A stretch of 64,000 nt of DNA from Rhipidocladum racemiflorum (GCA_036346355.1 JAYEVF010000026.1:2356001-2420000); one strand, 5' to 3'. Positions 21,145 through 32,433 are shown, counted from the stretch's first letter. The notes: generated by a model not told the origin, from the sequence alone. Numbers and translations are program-made.

Positions 21145-23136
21145 TGTGATGCCGTAGAATTTGAGAGCGATCCTAGGGTTTTCTTTCTTGGTTGTTCCGG
21201 AAAGAAAGAGGGTTTTGTCGGGGAATGAAATAATTGAAGAATATGCGGCAATTTAATATTAAAAATTGGAGTTTTGGGCTAGTTTTCGCTGGGCTGAGGC
21301 AACCTGGGCCTGGGCCGGGAATTCCTTTTTCCCCCTGTCCTCCCCATGCCTTGGTGGGCCGGCCCACCTCCCCCTTTAAGTGGCGCCCCCTCCCCTTGGC
21401 CGGCCACCCCCTCCCCCAAACCCTAAGGCGCCTCCCTTCCTCCCCCTAGCAGCCGCCACCCTCTCCTCTTCCTCCCCTGCGTGGTGGCTGAAGATCCACC
21501 ACGAAACGCGAAGGAGAAAGCGAGAAGGGATCCGTGGAGGCGTGGAGGACGAGCAGATTTCAGATTCGGGGTTCATCGCGTGCTTTCCGTGGATTCTCGA
21601 GGAAGGACTCTAGGTAAATTTCCAGAATTTTACCCCTGTTCTACCTAAGATTAGGAGTGTTTTAGATCTGGTGGTGTTTGGTTTGGATGGATTTTGATGG
21701 GGGAGAAGGGTAGTTGTTCACGTGGTGCTGTTTCTGTGAGGGGAGATTGTGCAGCGCGGAGTGTTTCGTGGTTTAAGTGGCATATATGATTTTTCCTGCA
21801 AAAACCTATAACCATAAAGTTGTAGACAACGTCGAGACCTAGCTTCTGTAATTTTTTCAGAATTTTTGGGCCATCGGTCTGAGAGTTATCTCTGTTGGAA
21901 GATGATGAACAGAATCTGGAAACAGATTTCGTCCACTGTGTTGGATGGTTGTTTAGGCATATTTAACAGCAGAATTAAAATTTTTGACCTTCATGAAAGT
22001 TGTAGATATCGTCAATATCTAGCTACTGTAATTTTTCTGTATTTTTATGAATAGTAGAAAAAAGATACGAAATTGGGAAGAGAGGGTGCTGCTGTTCGAT
22101 CCGGACTGATCGGGGTTTTTGGCGTTTAAATGGGATCGGGGAGTAGGAAGCGTGTGTTTGAATTGTGTGATGAATTGTGATGTCGCTATGTACTGAAATA
22201 ATGTTTGTTCAGGTGGTGCCACTGCTGGGCGTAACTAGGTTCATCGCCCACGTCGGTAAAGGCAAGTGGAAGTAGTTGTATTGTTAAGCTATACATTGTT
22301 GTTTGCTTCGCCTTCATTATAAACTCCAATTACAGCAATCATACATGGTTTAATCACTTGCTTTGAGGTAAGGTGAAGAATGATGTTGTTTACCGGATGA
22401 ATTGTCTAAACATTTCATCTCTATGATATTTGTTTTCTATCCATGCTATATGATGGTATGCAAACATGTGGACTCAGTGGGAGGAGTTATGAATGAATTC
22501 ATGCATGAAGCATTAATCGCATAATCATGCATTGGAAGTTGTCGACGCCTTGGCGTGCAAATCAAGAGTCGTACAACACCGTGTGTTCCTGAGAAAGGGC
22601 ACGGTGAGGAGGAACATGGCATAATCATGTGCATTAATCATATGCATTTTACTGAAGTGGTGTGGACTCTTTGATGTGGTATTGTATATGAGGAATGTGG
22701 AATGTTAGATATATGGTGGATGTTTTATTTGTATTAGTTGTTCCGCTTGCTGAGATTACCCAATCTCACTACTTGCTGTTTTGATGTTTTCAGGTAGCGC
22801 ACGTGAGTCGTAAGCATGAAGGGTGGGCTAGCACACAATAAATTTTCTGATGTCATCACGACTCACATGATCTAGTGTTTTAAATAATTCATTAGTTGGA
22901 TGCAATTTTATTTCATTTAGACCTATTGTTGTTCCCTTTAAAGTTGTTCTCGTTTATGGTTGTCCCTTTAGAGATGTGTTTTATTTATGGTTAATACCTG
23001 GTTGAATTAGACTCGTTATCTCTAGTTTTGATGTCGTGATATTATTCCTATTCGAATTGCTTCCGTATTATCCTGTTTTAGGGGAAATGCTGTCGTTTTG
23101 TTCTTGTACAACAGTTTAGATTTATGGGGTGTTACA
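21145..23136 (+). repeat. 3' LTR of the non-coding retrotransposon
   Basis: It is about 1992 bp long, starts TGTGATGCCGTAG and ends GGGTGTTACA. It is near-identical to 14433-16430, including the GC-rich block with GGCCGGCCACC and the paired hairpins at 22577-22606 and 22752-22767. The main local difference is around 22551-22570, where the two LTRs diverge over some 20 bp next to GTCGACGCCTTGG. The close match suggests a fairly recent insertion. Confidence 0.85.
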
Positions 23137-23466
23137 GGGTGCCACAGACTTTTGCCAAGCAGAAATAGCAATCCAAACACATTATAATCTAGATTGCCAA
23201 ACAGCCATCAGCTTTTCAACCTCCAGCTTTTAACAACCTAGCTTTTACAATTCAGATTTTAAAAGCTGCTTTCTACAATCCCCAGCTGAAACAAACAGGG
23301 CCTAATTTGGTACTCTCTTTTTCTATGTAACCGTTTTAAAAGCTGTCACGTCAAACTCTCCACCTACTAATTTCTTCGGAATTATCTATATTGACTACAA
23401 ACTTGACTACACGAGAACTATATTGTTAAAATAATTTCATAATATTATAATTTATTACTATATAAT

Positions 23467-23893
23467 CACAGACGTATCTGCCGGTGGGGCATAGGTGGGC
23501 TGAAGCCCCACCCGTGGCCCACCGGCTCCTCCATGTATAATATATATATATATTAGCTTTGAACGTTTTAAGCCTCGTTTGATACGGTTCCAGATTTTAG
23601 TAGAAACGGAAACTGTTTCAGATTCTTGGTAGAAACGTTTCAGGTAGAATCAGAATCACTGTTTGGAAACCGTTTGGTACGGTTTCAGATTCTAATAGAA
23701 ACTGGTAGAAACGGGGTTGAGAGTGATTCAGCCACGGCGTAGAAAAAGAAGAAACGTTCTGAGAAGAATTGTTTCGAGTTTTAGCCCGTTTAGCTGGATT
23801 TCTCTCAGATTCTAGTAGAAACAGCTCAGTTCAAATTGCCAAACGGGGCCTTAGTTTTAGCCCCCTCGTTCCAATTTTCTGGATACGCCTCTG
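23467..23893. mobile_element. Short hAT element, TSD TATATAAT
   Basis: The ends are CACAGACGTATC (23467-23478) and GATACGCCTCTG (23882-23893), inverted with two mismatches. They are flanked by perfect 8-bp copies of TATATAAT (23459-23466 and 23894-23901). It is non-coding and contains a second, Tourist-like element. The 100 bp to the left, 23354-23458, is AT-rich and unassigned. Confidence 0.75.
23571..23850. mobile_element. Tourist-like MITE inside the hAT element
   Basis: The left end AGCCTCGTTTGATACGG and the right end GCCAAACGGGGCC form the common CCGTTTGG-type inverted repeat. TTA lies on each side (23568-23570 and 23851-23853). The interior repeats a TTTCAGATTCTARTAGAAAC unit several times. 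The inverted repeat is imperfect, so the family call is tentative. Confidence 0.6.
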
Positions 23894-24034
23894 TATATAA
23901 TAAGACAAAGCTAAAAAAAGTAACCATCAAAATCACATCCGGTAGACCGTCAAAAAAAAAATGTCACTCAAAAGGAGAACTGAAGAAGTAATGAAAGTTC
24001 GAGGGTGCCAACCTGACGATTCATGGGTGTACAT

Positions 24035-24402
24035 CAGGGTTCACATTATCGAACCTCACGATTTTCGCATGAACAGTGATTTTCGATAATCGCAAAAATC
24101 GAGCCGAAAATCGGTCGAAAATCGCAAAAAATCGCATAAATTCAAAAATCAGATTTTTTTGAAAAAAAAAATCAAAAACGTGGAAAATCGACGATTATCG
24201 GTGGAAAATCGACATACATGTTGAGTTTTTTTGTGCGATCGACTTTTGTAGCGATAATCGCTCGATATGTGGCGATAATCGCGATATTTGCGTCATATAA
24301 TTTTTTTTGAATTTTTTGAATTTTTTTTGAATTTTTTCGGTTTACCGCTCGGTACCACGTTTCGCTCGCCGTCGATATAGTTCCTTATAATAAAGAACCC
24401 TG
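24035..24402. mobile_element. hAT MITE with AATCG-rich subterminal repeats, TSD GTGTACAT
   Basis: The 368-bp element has ends CAGGGTTC and GAACCCTG and perfect 8-bp duplications GTGTACAT (24027-24034 and 24403-24410). The left two thirds is a dense run of short AAAATCG/CGATAATCG motifs in both orientations. In hAT elements such subterminal clusters are transposase-binding sites, so this may be a parasite of an autonomous partner outside the window. Confidence 0.85.
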
Positions 24403-24410
24403 GTGTACAT

Positions 24411-26124
24411 TGGACAAGTTCCTTATAATAAAGAAGCAATGCTACCGAGCTACATATGTATCGCTCTGTTGTGTTATCCTTTACTTGTGTATGATCTATT
24501 ACTACGTCGATAACGCTATGATTACTCGAATGTGCTAACTACACAACATGTTCTTAATTAGCACGAGTTCACTCGTAATAAACTGATCCGAGTTACTCGT
24601 TCTCCGCCAATACGCTACCGGAGGACTCAACCCCAACACTATTCGCCAAAGACGAATACATGCACATTCGAGTATTATTTGTAGTCTTTATAACATTCGA
24701 TCTGCATTCATATTCAAGTATATTCCAATTCTAATAAGTTTAAAAAATACAAATACAAATGTGGTTTGACCACTAGCTAGTCGATTTATATTGGATTTGT
24801 TCACAACCCTAGGGCAATGGTACTGTAATATACACTGTCTTTAAACCCATTACGGACAAGTGAATTTTTCCTGCTTTATACATGAATCAAACCGTTTGAT
24901 ATAAAATTATTATAAAATTTCTATGAAATTCTTACATCTGAAAGGCGCCCTTGATACTCTACATGGAACAAATTTTATCAAATGAGTCTTTAGTTAACAC
25001 AAAATTTAAAACAACATTTAATCAAATTTATTTACAAGAATCATTTAATCAAATTTATTTCCAAGAACAGCCCCTGCTTGCCACATCATTTTTGGTGGTG
25101 TAACAGATGAATCCTTCCCACACCAAGAACTTATTTTTAAAACTGAACCCTCTTCACCACGGCAAAATGAACCTAGCTTGCCGCTCCTTTGGTGCTATGC
25201 CAATGGCTGCCATGGTATGCCTTGCTTGCAATTTGCGTGGCAGCTCTTGCCCGTATTCATTTGTCACACTTTCGTAGGTCATGAGTTATTTTTTAGTAAT
25301 TCAGATACATATTTATTTTGAAACATTATAAAGAAAAGATTAAATAGAGAAAAATGTCACTCTACGCGTGAGCCACACCCTTTTCTAGTCAAGAAGCTGT
25401 AAAATTAACTTATAACTTCACTTCTATTTTTTAAATAACGTTTTAAGTGTCCTCGTGACTTCCTTTGGAAGCTAACTTGTAACAGAAGCTTAAAGCGGCT
25501 GACGGAGAGAGCTCTTCTCCGGTCATCCCCGTCTCGTTGCTCATCGGATCTAGCATCCGTGGCTGTCTCCTCGTTTCCATTCACAACTGTGGATGGAATC
25601 ACGATGTAGGTCTTATTCAATGGCGCTCCGGATTAGTCATAACTTTCTCACCGATCTTACCGGACTAGTTATGACTTTCTCACCGACCAGACCAGTTTTC
25701 ATACTATGTATGCAACATATGTCTTGAACATAAACAACTTGCATATAAACTCAATTAATCATTGCATAACCTTATAATAAATCATTTTCATCATGTCGCA
25801 AGCAAAAGTCAATCATGGCATCATATCATAAAAACATGTGTAAACCATCTCATATTCAAACATTACGGCTCACTAAGCCGCAACCACTACAATACACTTG
25901 CCTTCAACCGTGGGCGACGGATTGGCAAGAGGATGAGGGCACACCCGGGGTCACACCACCTGCACATCGGTACCACACACTCAAAACGTGCCCTCAAAAT
26001 AGTATAAGAACGATCCCCTACCCCGACTTCACAAACAACCCCTAAAACCCGAAAATAGAGAATATGTCCCTACGGGATAGCGGGCTCTCAACTAGCATAA
26101 ATTGAGTTCTAGGACCCCAAATTG
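24411..26124. other. Intergenic stretch, no gene recognised
   Basis: Just right of the MITE, GTTCCTTATAATAAAGAA (about 24419) repeats the sequence at the MITE's right end (about 24379). The rest is AT-rich and unassigned. From about 25620 on, phrases such as GACTTTCTCACCG occur twice, and the TCCCTACGGGATAG / GAGTTCTAGGACCCC text near 26070-26115 looks like retroelement LTR or junction debris. I see no supportable gene. Confidence 0.4.
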
Positions 26125-26125
26125 A

Positions 26126-28245
26126 GTTCTACGGGATAGCTGGGGGAGTTCTGTCTGAAGTTCACCCCCCGCACCGCCATCAAAAGCCAAAACCTGGCGG
26201 AGTTCATTGCCGAATGGACTCCCACTGCCCCTGAAGCTGAAGAAGAACCCGCACCTTCACCCTGGACTCTTTTCTTCGACGGCTCGCTCAGGATGGAGGG
26301 CGCGGGGGCTGGGGTTGTCCTGGTCTCCCCGACCGGTGACATCCTCCAGTATGTGGTCGCCCTGAACTTCAGGGCCACCAATAACGTCGCCGAATACGAA
26401 GGTTTACTGGAGGGGCTGCGTGCCGCCTCGACTTTGGGTGTCCGACGCCTTCAAGTCAAGGGGGACTCCCTGCTAGTAATCAACCAAGCGCGAAAGGAGT
26501 TCCAGTGCCCTGACCCCACTATGGCTACCTACCTGGCAGAGGTCAGAAGATTGGAGCATCGCTTTGAGGGGTTGGGCTACACCCATATCCCTCGGTGCGA
26601 CAATCACCTGGAGGACGGACTTTCGCAGCTCGCTTCATCAAGATCTTCAGTGCCGATTGGAGTCTTTGAAGAAAGAATATCCCGACCGTCCGTCGCTGCC
26701 CACGAAGAGGGAGAGCGCGACGGTATAGGCGTCTTGACCTCCGCTTGCGGAGAAGGCGGCAATGCGGGTGTCCCGCGCCCCCCTGTCGGGATGGAAGGAC
26801 GGTACGACTATTCCGGCCCCCGATCCGGGATGGAAGGATAGCACGGCTGTCCCGGCCCCCAAAGGGGATTGGAAGGATGACACGTTAGCCACGACCCTTA
26901 TTGTCGAGAACGCCGTCGTCGCCAAGGCCGCGCTCGGGGAAACGCCTGGCCAAGCAGAGTACCCATGCCGTCACCGAGTGACCACCGCCCTTGGTCGGGA
27001 AGTGCCGTGGATGGACCCCATCCGCGCCTTCCTGCAAGACCAAGAGTTCCCTGATGATGATGCATCAGTCGAGAAGCTTGCACAAAAGGCCAAGTGCTAT
27101 ACTCTGGTAGGTGGGGACCTATATCGCCAGAGTAGAAACAGTGTCCTTATGAAGTGCATCACTCGGTAAGAGGGGAGTGCCCTGCTCTCTGATATCCATG
27201 GAGGCATGTGCGGGAGCCATATGTCAGGTCGGACGCTTGTCGGCAAAGCGTTCCGCCAAGGATATTATTGGCCTACTGCCCTCCAGGATGCCGGCGAACT
27301 GGTGAAGTGATGCGAAGCATGCTAATTCCACGCTAAGCAAATCCACCGACCCGCCCAGGCCTTACAAACCATCCCGCTCTCTTGGCCATTCGCGGTGCGA
27401 AGTGCCGACATCCTGGTCCGTTCGCAGAGCTCTGGGGCTTCGCCCACTTGTTTGTAGCAATCGATAAGTTTACTAAGTGGGTTGAAGCTGACGCGGTGCG
27501 CGCCATCACGACGCCCGTCGCTGTCAAGTTCATGCAGTGAATTTTCGCCCATTTTGGAGTCGCCAATCGCATCATCACCGACAATGGCGCTTGGTTCACC
27601 AGCACGGCATTCCTCGATTTCTGTGACAAAATGGGAACCAAAGTGTGCTTCGCTTCGGTGGCCCACCCAAGAAGCAACGGCCAAGCGGAGCATGCCAATG
27701 TGCTGGTGCTGAGGGGACTCAAAGCTCGAGCCTATGACCGACTCCACAAACGAGGATCGCGGTGGGCGGAAGAACTCCCGACGGTGCTGTGGTCCCTCCG
27801 AACCACGCCCAACTGGGTGACCGGAGAGACACCTTTCTTCCTGGTCTACGGGGCGGAAGCTGTTCTCCCGTCCAAGCTGAGATTCGGGTCTCCCCGGGTT
27901 TCAGCCTTCGTGGAGGAGGACCACGAGGGTCTTCGCCAGGACGATGTTAATCTTCTGGAAGAAGCACGGGACCGGGCAGCCTTGCGCGCGGCCCGGTATC
28001 AGCAGAGCCTCAAGCGGTACCACGCCTCCCGAGTCCTGCCGAGGACGCTGGCGGCAGGAGACTTGGTCTTGCGCGTAGATCAGTGCGTCTGCGGCCTCAA
28101 CAAATTGTCCCAGGTGAGGGTCCCTTCAAGGTGATTTCGGTCTCATGACACAGGGCCTCTGACTTGCGGCGAGGATGGACAAGAGTTGGCGAACTCCTGA
28201 ACATGGAGGCTAACTGCGAAAGTTCTACCCTGAAGAGATGTAAAT
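26126..28245 (+). pseudogene. Tat-type pol 3' part: second RNase H and integrase
   Basis: Domains in order: the end of the connection/RNase H (KFTPRTAIKSQNLAEF), then the extra archaeal-type RNase H that marks the Tat lineage (WTLFFDGSLRMEGAGAG, NVAEYEGLLEGL, VKGDSLLVI, about 26255-26640). A linker follows with three similar GWKD-containing units (about 26790-26880). The integrase has its zinc-binding end near 27200-27340 and a DDE core with FVAIDKFTKWVEA (about 27453), ITDNGAWF (27570) and NGQAEHAN (27676). It ends near FYPEEM (28245). Stops and frameshifts (TAA at 27167, TGA near 27308 and 27538, a shift near 27400) make it non-functional. Confidence 0.8.
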
Positions 28246-29395
28246 AGTTTGGCGGTTCCTTCCGGTTGTCTGTGGGGCTGCCCCACCTGCCGGCCCGGCG
28301 ATCGTCGAGCAGGAAGTTCTTTGGTGTCTAAAGTACTTCTGCTTTGTTTCCCTTTGCTTTCCTACAGCGTATCCTAAAGGGTAGCTTGCTGCGCTCGTCG
28401 CTAGTTTTCATCCGACCGGTCGCTTTCTTGGTTGACATACGCATCCGGCGCCTAAGTCATGCGGAACTGGGCGACCAGGGGGCGTGCGCGGTCCAGTCTC
28501 CTAAGATGGCCAGCTCCGCTAACACCGCTAAATCCGACCACCCCTGGTTCCCCCCGTTCTCCTGATGCGTCGCCCCGAGAACGCGATCCTGGTCCTAGGA
28601 AACGTAAGTCCTGCAAAAATGAAAACTACAACAATTCATGTTCAAAAAGATTTTGCGCAAATTAGCCTTTAGGCGTTGAACAGTTACTTCCGGCGCCTGT
28701 GTCATGAGGAACCAAGCGACCAGCGGCGTCTTGCTGCCGGCCTCCTAAGACGGCCTGCTCCCCTGAGCACAAGTGTTCGAGGAAGCATGAGATCGCTGGG
28801 TACAAGGATACGAGAGTATTTATACCCAACGTTCTAACGATTTGCAAAGAGCGGCAAAAGGGCACGACGCTCCGTGTCCCCAAGGCGAAGCGACGGGAGT
28901 TGAAAGGCGGTTGGGATACCTTGAGGAATGGGTTCTATCCTGGAACGCGGCAGTGTTTAATGAGGTCTGAAACGCGAACCGACAAGCGCTCCGGTTAAGA
29001 TGGACCTGGGCTACTATCGGCGTATTCTACACCGAGGTATCCCCTCCACCCAAGACAGAAAAGTAGCCTGGCGGCTAGGCCTGTCCGCGGACTCAACCAG
29101 CGTGGCGACCAGGAGGGCGATCGGTTCGGCGACCATCCGGCGATCGGGCTACCAGCGAAGGAACAAAGCGATCGGGAAGTGAAACCGAGGCTTCACCTTG
29201 AAGTTACCACCCACCGACACGCCATGTCGTGGCCATTTAATGTAAAAGCGTCCTGCCCATCGTACCCGCGCCTTCCCCTAAGCAAAGTGGGCGTCACAAG
29301 AAAGAATTAGGCGAAGGACAAGACAAAAGCGAACATGGTAATTATGATGTACTGGTCAGCCATGGATGTCATCCTTCCGCCCCAAACACCCGGCC

Positions 29396-29403
29396 TATAT
29401 AAG
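29396..29403 (+). promoter_or_regulatory. LTR TATA box (Tat-lineage fragment)
   Basis: TATATAAG sits in a GC-rich context about 290 bp before the LTR end, as expected for the U3 promoter of this LTR. There is no sign that it drives anything outside the element. Confidence 0.5.
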
Positions 29404-29685
29404 GGAGACTCAGGTGCATGGGGCGAGGGGAGAGGGGCGAGCACGGCAAGAAACATTGTGTTATTCTCCACCACCGAGAGAACAAAGAGATAAGCAGGAC
29501 GTAGGGCTGTTACCCATCCTGGGGGCCCAAACCTGGGTAAAACATGAAGTGTTAGTTGTGTTCTTGTGTTCTTCAGCCCCGGGGTCCTAGGACCGAGCGC
29601 TCAGGGCTGACCACGGCGAAGATGCACCCCTACTAAACCAAAAACCTCCTCTCTCGGGGGATCCTGCCGGTAAAAAACGCCAACA

Positions 29686-30752
29686 GATACAACCACAAGT
29701 ATTGGTATGGGACAGTCTTAATCTATTAAGTTACTTAGAACCAGCTTTGCATATTGGTAGGCCGTAGTAGCACGGGCTTCTGGATAGAAGTTGCTCGTAG
29801 GGGCTTCCACATAGAGGTGTGGGTAAATGTATACCAATGCAATGGTGTATGCCTTGCTATAGGGAGAAACGGTTGTGGTAGGGACAGACTGCCTGTGTTA
29901 CTGAAAAAGATGAATCGATATATCTTGGGTGTGTGTTTCTGCTACCATAGCAAGAGTTTGTCGTCACGGGGCTAGTGCAAAGTTAGGGCTAGGTAATGTA
30001 ACGATTCTATTATGATCATCAGCCTCGCACCTAAGGCAGTGAGTTAATAGCTTGGCAAAATGATTGATCATATCTATGGGTAAAGCAGTACACCTCTGCA
30101 GAGTTAAAACTAATCGATTAGTCGTGCTCGCGATCATGAGCACTTAGTAAAGTCATCACATAGTTAGATGTTTTGGTATTTTCATAAAATGGGTTGGAAT
30201 TGGATATGGATACTGAAATTATGTTGAGGAATTATTTTTGACATGCTGCCATGTGTTGGCACTAGACGTTGTGGCTCACGAAGGGCTGTGAGTTGTTACA
30301 TATATGCTATTCTTACTTGTTATTTTACATACCTGTCAAATTGCTTTTATTAAATTCTGCCTTCATATTATAATTTAGTATTTACAATCCAAATTGGCTT
30401 TATGCAAAATAACCGTAGAAGCCTTTTCTAGATGTAGCCTGCATATCAAACACCCAAGTCTTGCTGAGTACGAAATGTACTAACCTTGCTATTATTGTTG
30501 TTTTTAGGTGAAAAACCTAAAATTCCCAATGATTCATACTTTGACGCATTTCCACTGCTGGTTTACTTTTGGTTTGTATTCTATATAAATCTGCTTCCGC
30601 TGGTTAATGTAATAAATAAATGTAACTTTTTGTATGGCTGTGATTTCAAATTGTGAAAGTGCGTGCTAGCTACTGATCATGAGACTAGCATAATATACAC
30701 TTTAGAAGCTTTCTTTTATAATGTGTTGTGTCATTAAAATATGGGTCTTACA
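29686..30752 (+). repeat. Truncated Tekay-like LTR (3' part)
   Basis: It carries the landmark order of the other Tekay-like LTRs: GGGTAAAGCAGTACACC, the CTCTGCAGAG palindrome, CTAATCGATTAG (30110-30121), a GTGCTC...GAGCAC hairpin (30124-30143) and TTGCTGAGTAC...GTACTAAC (30461-30483). It ends ...GGGTCTTACA at 30752. The 5' part of the LTR is missing where the Tat fragment abuts it. Confidence 0.65.
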
Positions 30753-31269
30753 TTTTCCCAGTGATTTGACAATTCGCACCACCTTTTCTCAATGAATGGA
30801 CAACAACTACATGCTTTTCTCAGTGATTTGACAGCTCGGCCCACCTTTTCTAAGTGAATTGACAACATGCACTAGCTTTTTTTAGTGCATTGATCACTTG
30901 CTAACCTTTTTTGTATGCAAAGATTTCTTCTCGCAAACGTGAGTGCACTTCTATTCACCAAAAATTACTCACGCAACACTACTAACTGCTTATAAAATTG
31001 GGCACACTCAACTAACACAGCCAACACTCACTCGATCTAATTTCGAAAATTTGGAGGTGGGAGGGAGCAGGGAGGCAGAGGAGGTCACTCCGTCGGGTTG
31101 GGGACATCGAACTATAGAGAGATGCTTCATAAATGGACGTGGGAGGGCTAGAAGTGAGTATTGCGGTCCCTGTGTAGTGATTTGACGTTGAAGGCATAGG
31201 AAAAACCTATTGTCGAACAACGGAAATGAAATTGTTCACCCTATAATGAACTATTGCTTATACTACAGG
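30753..31269. other. Intergenic, short direct repeats
   Basis: About 30755-30900 repeats a phrase of the type CAGTGATTTGACAnnTCG...CACCTTTTCT three to four times with variation. No gene is supportable. The ORF-like stretch near 30943-31185 has no recognisable motif. Confidence 0.4.
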
Positions 31270-32433
31270 AAATAAATCTGCTAAAAACTTTAGCTGTGGC
31301 TTTCACACTTTCACTGTACATCCCTGGCATTTATCATAAAGCTCTTGATATTCTAAGGCAACTACTATTTTAGGTCGTTGGTACTCTAGCCCATAATTAC
31401 TTATTTAGGGAGAAAGTAAACAAGCGAAAAGCAAAAGAATGAATGTAGCAAAAATAAGCAGCACACATTTAGCTGAACATAATACATACCTGGAATGGGA
31501 CAGATCTAGCATAGTAAGTTACAGAGTCTCATCGTTGGCTACTTCAGGTGGTAGGTTAGGCTGTGTGACTGGGTGGAGGGTGTAGTTTGATGTGTTAAAA
31601 TGCATCATGGATGGTTCATGTTGTTTAATCCAACGGTGTGCTCTAGGCCAACTTTATGTATGAGGGTGGGTTACCAGTTCAAAGCTCGATGGGAGGGACA
31701 ATTGGTGTGAAGAAATTTCAAAAAGACTGTTATGGTCTTCTTAGTCGCACTCTATCACACTTAGTGTAAGCATGCAATATAAGTTGATCGTATCTTGCGC
31801 ATAAAGTGTATGACCTCTAGAGTGTAAAACTATTCGGATAGCCGTGTCTGTGGTCATGTACGTGCTCATGGATTTAACATAACGAGTAGATTGTATAAAA
31901 CAAAACTGGGAATATGACTATGTGAATGAATTGGTGTATGTTGTGTGCAACTTTGTGAAAACTCTCAATGTTTATTATTATCGTTATTTATTTTACTTAT
32001 GATTTCGATCTATTTATTGTATTTAAACTGCAAATGTTGCTTTGCGCAAAACAAGCCTTGAACATATCTAAATAGGCTTGTATTTTGTATGCATGACTTG
32101 CTGAGTACTACATGTACTCACCCTTACTATAAACAATGATGTTAAATTATTGAAGGCGTTATCAAGATATCATTATTGAAGGAGGACTACTTTGAAGTTC
32201 ACAGAGAACTAGGTCGTGCTACCCCACTCGATTGTTTGAGGGCATATGGATGGGCTTCACTTGGAGATTGTCTAGTCTCCTTCCGCTGCAATTTACTTGA
32301 GTTGTTCGCCTTCTAAGACATTAATTGTAAGTTTTGATTATAAGATCGCTACTATGATATTTAACATTAATTGCTTCTTTCTTAGTTATTGTGCATGTGG
32401 AATGATATCTCATCAATGTTGCCGCTGTATGCA
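31270..32433 (+). repeat. Second Tekay-like LTR relic
   Basis: It holds CTCTAGAG (31815-31822), CTATTCGGATAG (31830-31841) and TTGCTGAGTACTACATGTACTC (32099-32119, quoted here as landmarks) in the same order as other LTRs of this group. The ends are not identifiable; the start is approximate. Confidence 0.5.

Larger units (their letters stand above)
14433..23136 (+). mobile_element. Non-autonomous LTR retrotransposon, Del/Tekay-like ends, no coding capacity
   Basis: A complete element with LTRs of the form TGTGATGCC...GGGTGTTACA (14433-16901 and 21145-23136), a Met-tRNA primer site TGGTATCAGAGC (16904-16915) and a polypurine tract AAGGTGGGGAGAT (21132-21144). Flanks are GGGTA (14428-14432) and GGGTG (23137-23141), a one-mismatch target duplication. 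The 4.2-kb interior has no gag or pol. The end of the interior (GGGGACGAATCC and the polypurine tract) matches the usual 3' end of plant Del/Tekay chromoviruses, so it probably depends on enzymes of that group. Confidence 0.85.
14183..23302. mobile_element. Tourist-like MITE split by an LTR retrotransposon, TSD TAA
   Basis: The left arm starts GGCCCTGTTTGTTTCAGCT (14183) and the right arm ends AGCTGAAACAAACAGGGCC (23284-23302), a perfect 19-bp inverted repeat flanked by TAA on each side (14180-14182 and 23303-23305). Further matching, for example ATTGTAGAAAG against CTTTCTACAAT, extends the arms. The MITE proper is about 250 bp on the left and 160 bp on the right. Everything between 14433 and 23136 is a retrotransposon that landed inside it. 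Confidence 0.85.
4124..23353 (-). mobile_element. Ty1/copia LTR retrotransposon, decayed, host of several nested insertions
   Basis: The element reads right to left. It has a 3' LTR at 4124-5040, a polypurine tract just inside (complement of 5041-5054), pol remnants at 5263-7380, a primer-binding site at 13521-13533 and a 5' LTR starting TGTTGTG at 13534. The right LTR is broken by two MITEs, one of which contains a complete retrotransposon. Its far end is placed near 23353 only because ...GTCACGTCA resembles the left LTR end ...GTCTCGTCA. The 5-bp flanks (GGGGC and AACTC) do not match, so the outer right boundary is tentative. Confidence 0.65.
26125..29685 (+). mobile_element. 5'-truncated Tat-lineage Ty3 retrotransposon
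   Basis: The fragment begins abruptly in the end of the first RNase H domain and continues through the second RNase H, integrase, 3' untranslated region and an LTR. The LTR has a TATATAAG box (29396-29403) and ends GCCAACA at 29685. RT, protease, gag and 5' LTR are absent. The start of the LTR could not be fixed. Two related stretches of about 90 bp (28440-28535 and 28681-28770, sharing CGGCGCCTRWGTCATG) lie in the 3' region. Confidence 0.75.

Noticed and set aside
24035..24402. A CRISPR-like or satellite array because of the repeated AATCG motif
   Set aside because: Spacing is irregular, orientation is mixed and the block is bounded by hAT termini and an 8-bp duplication, so it is a subterminal region of a MITE.
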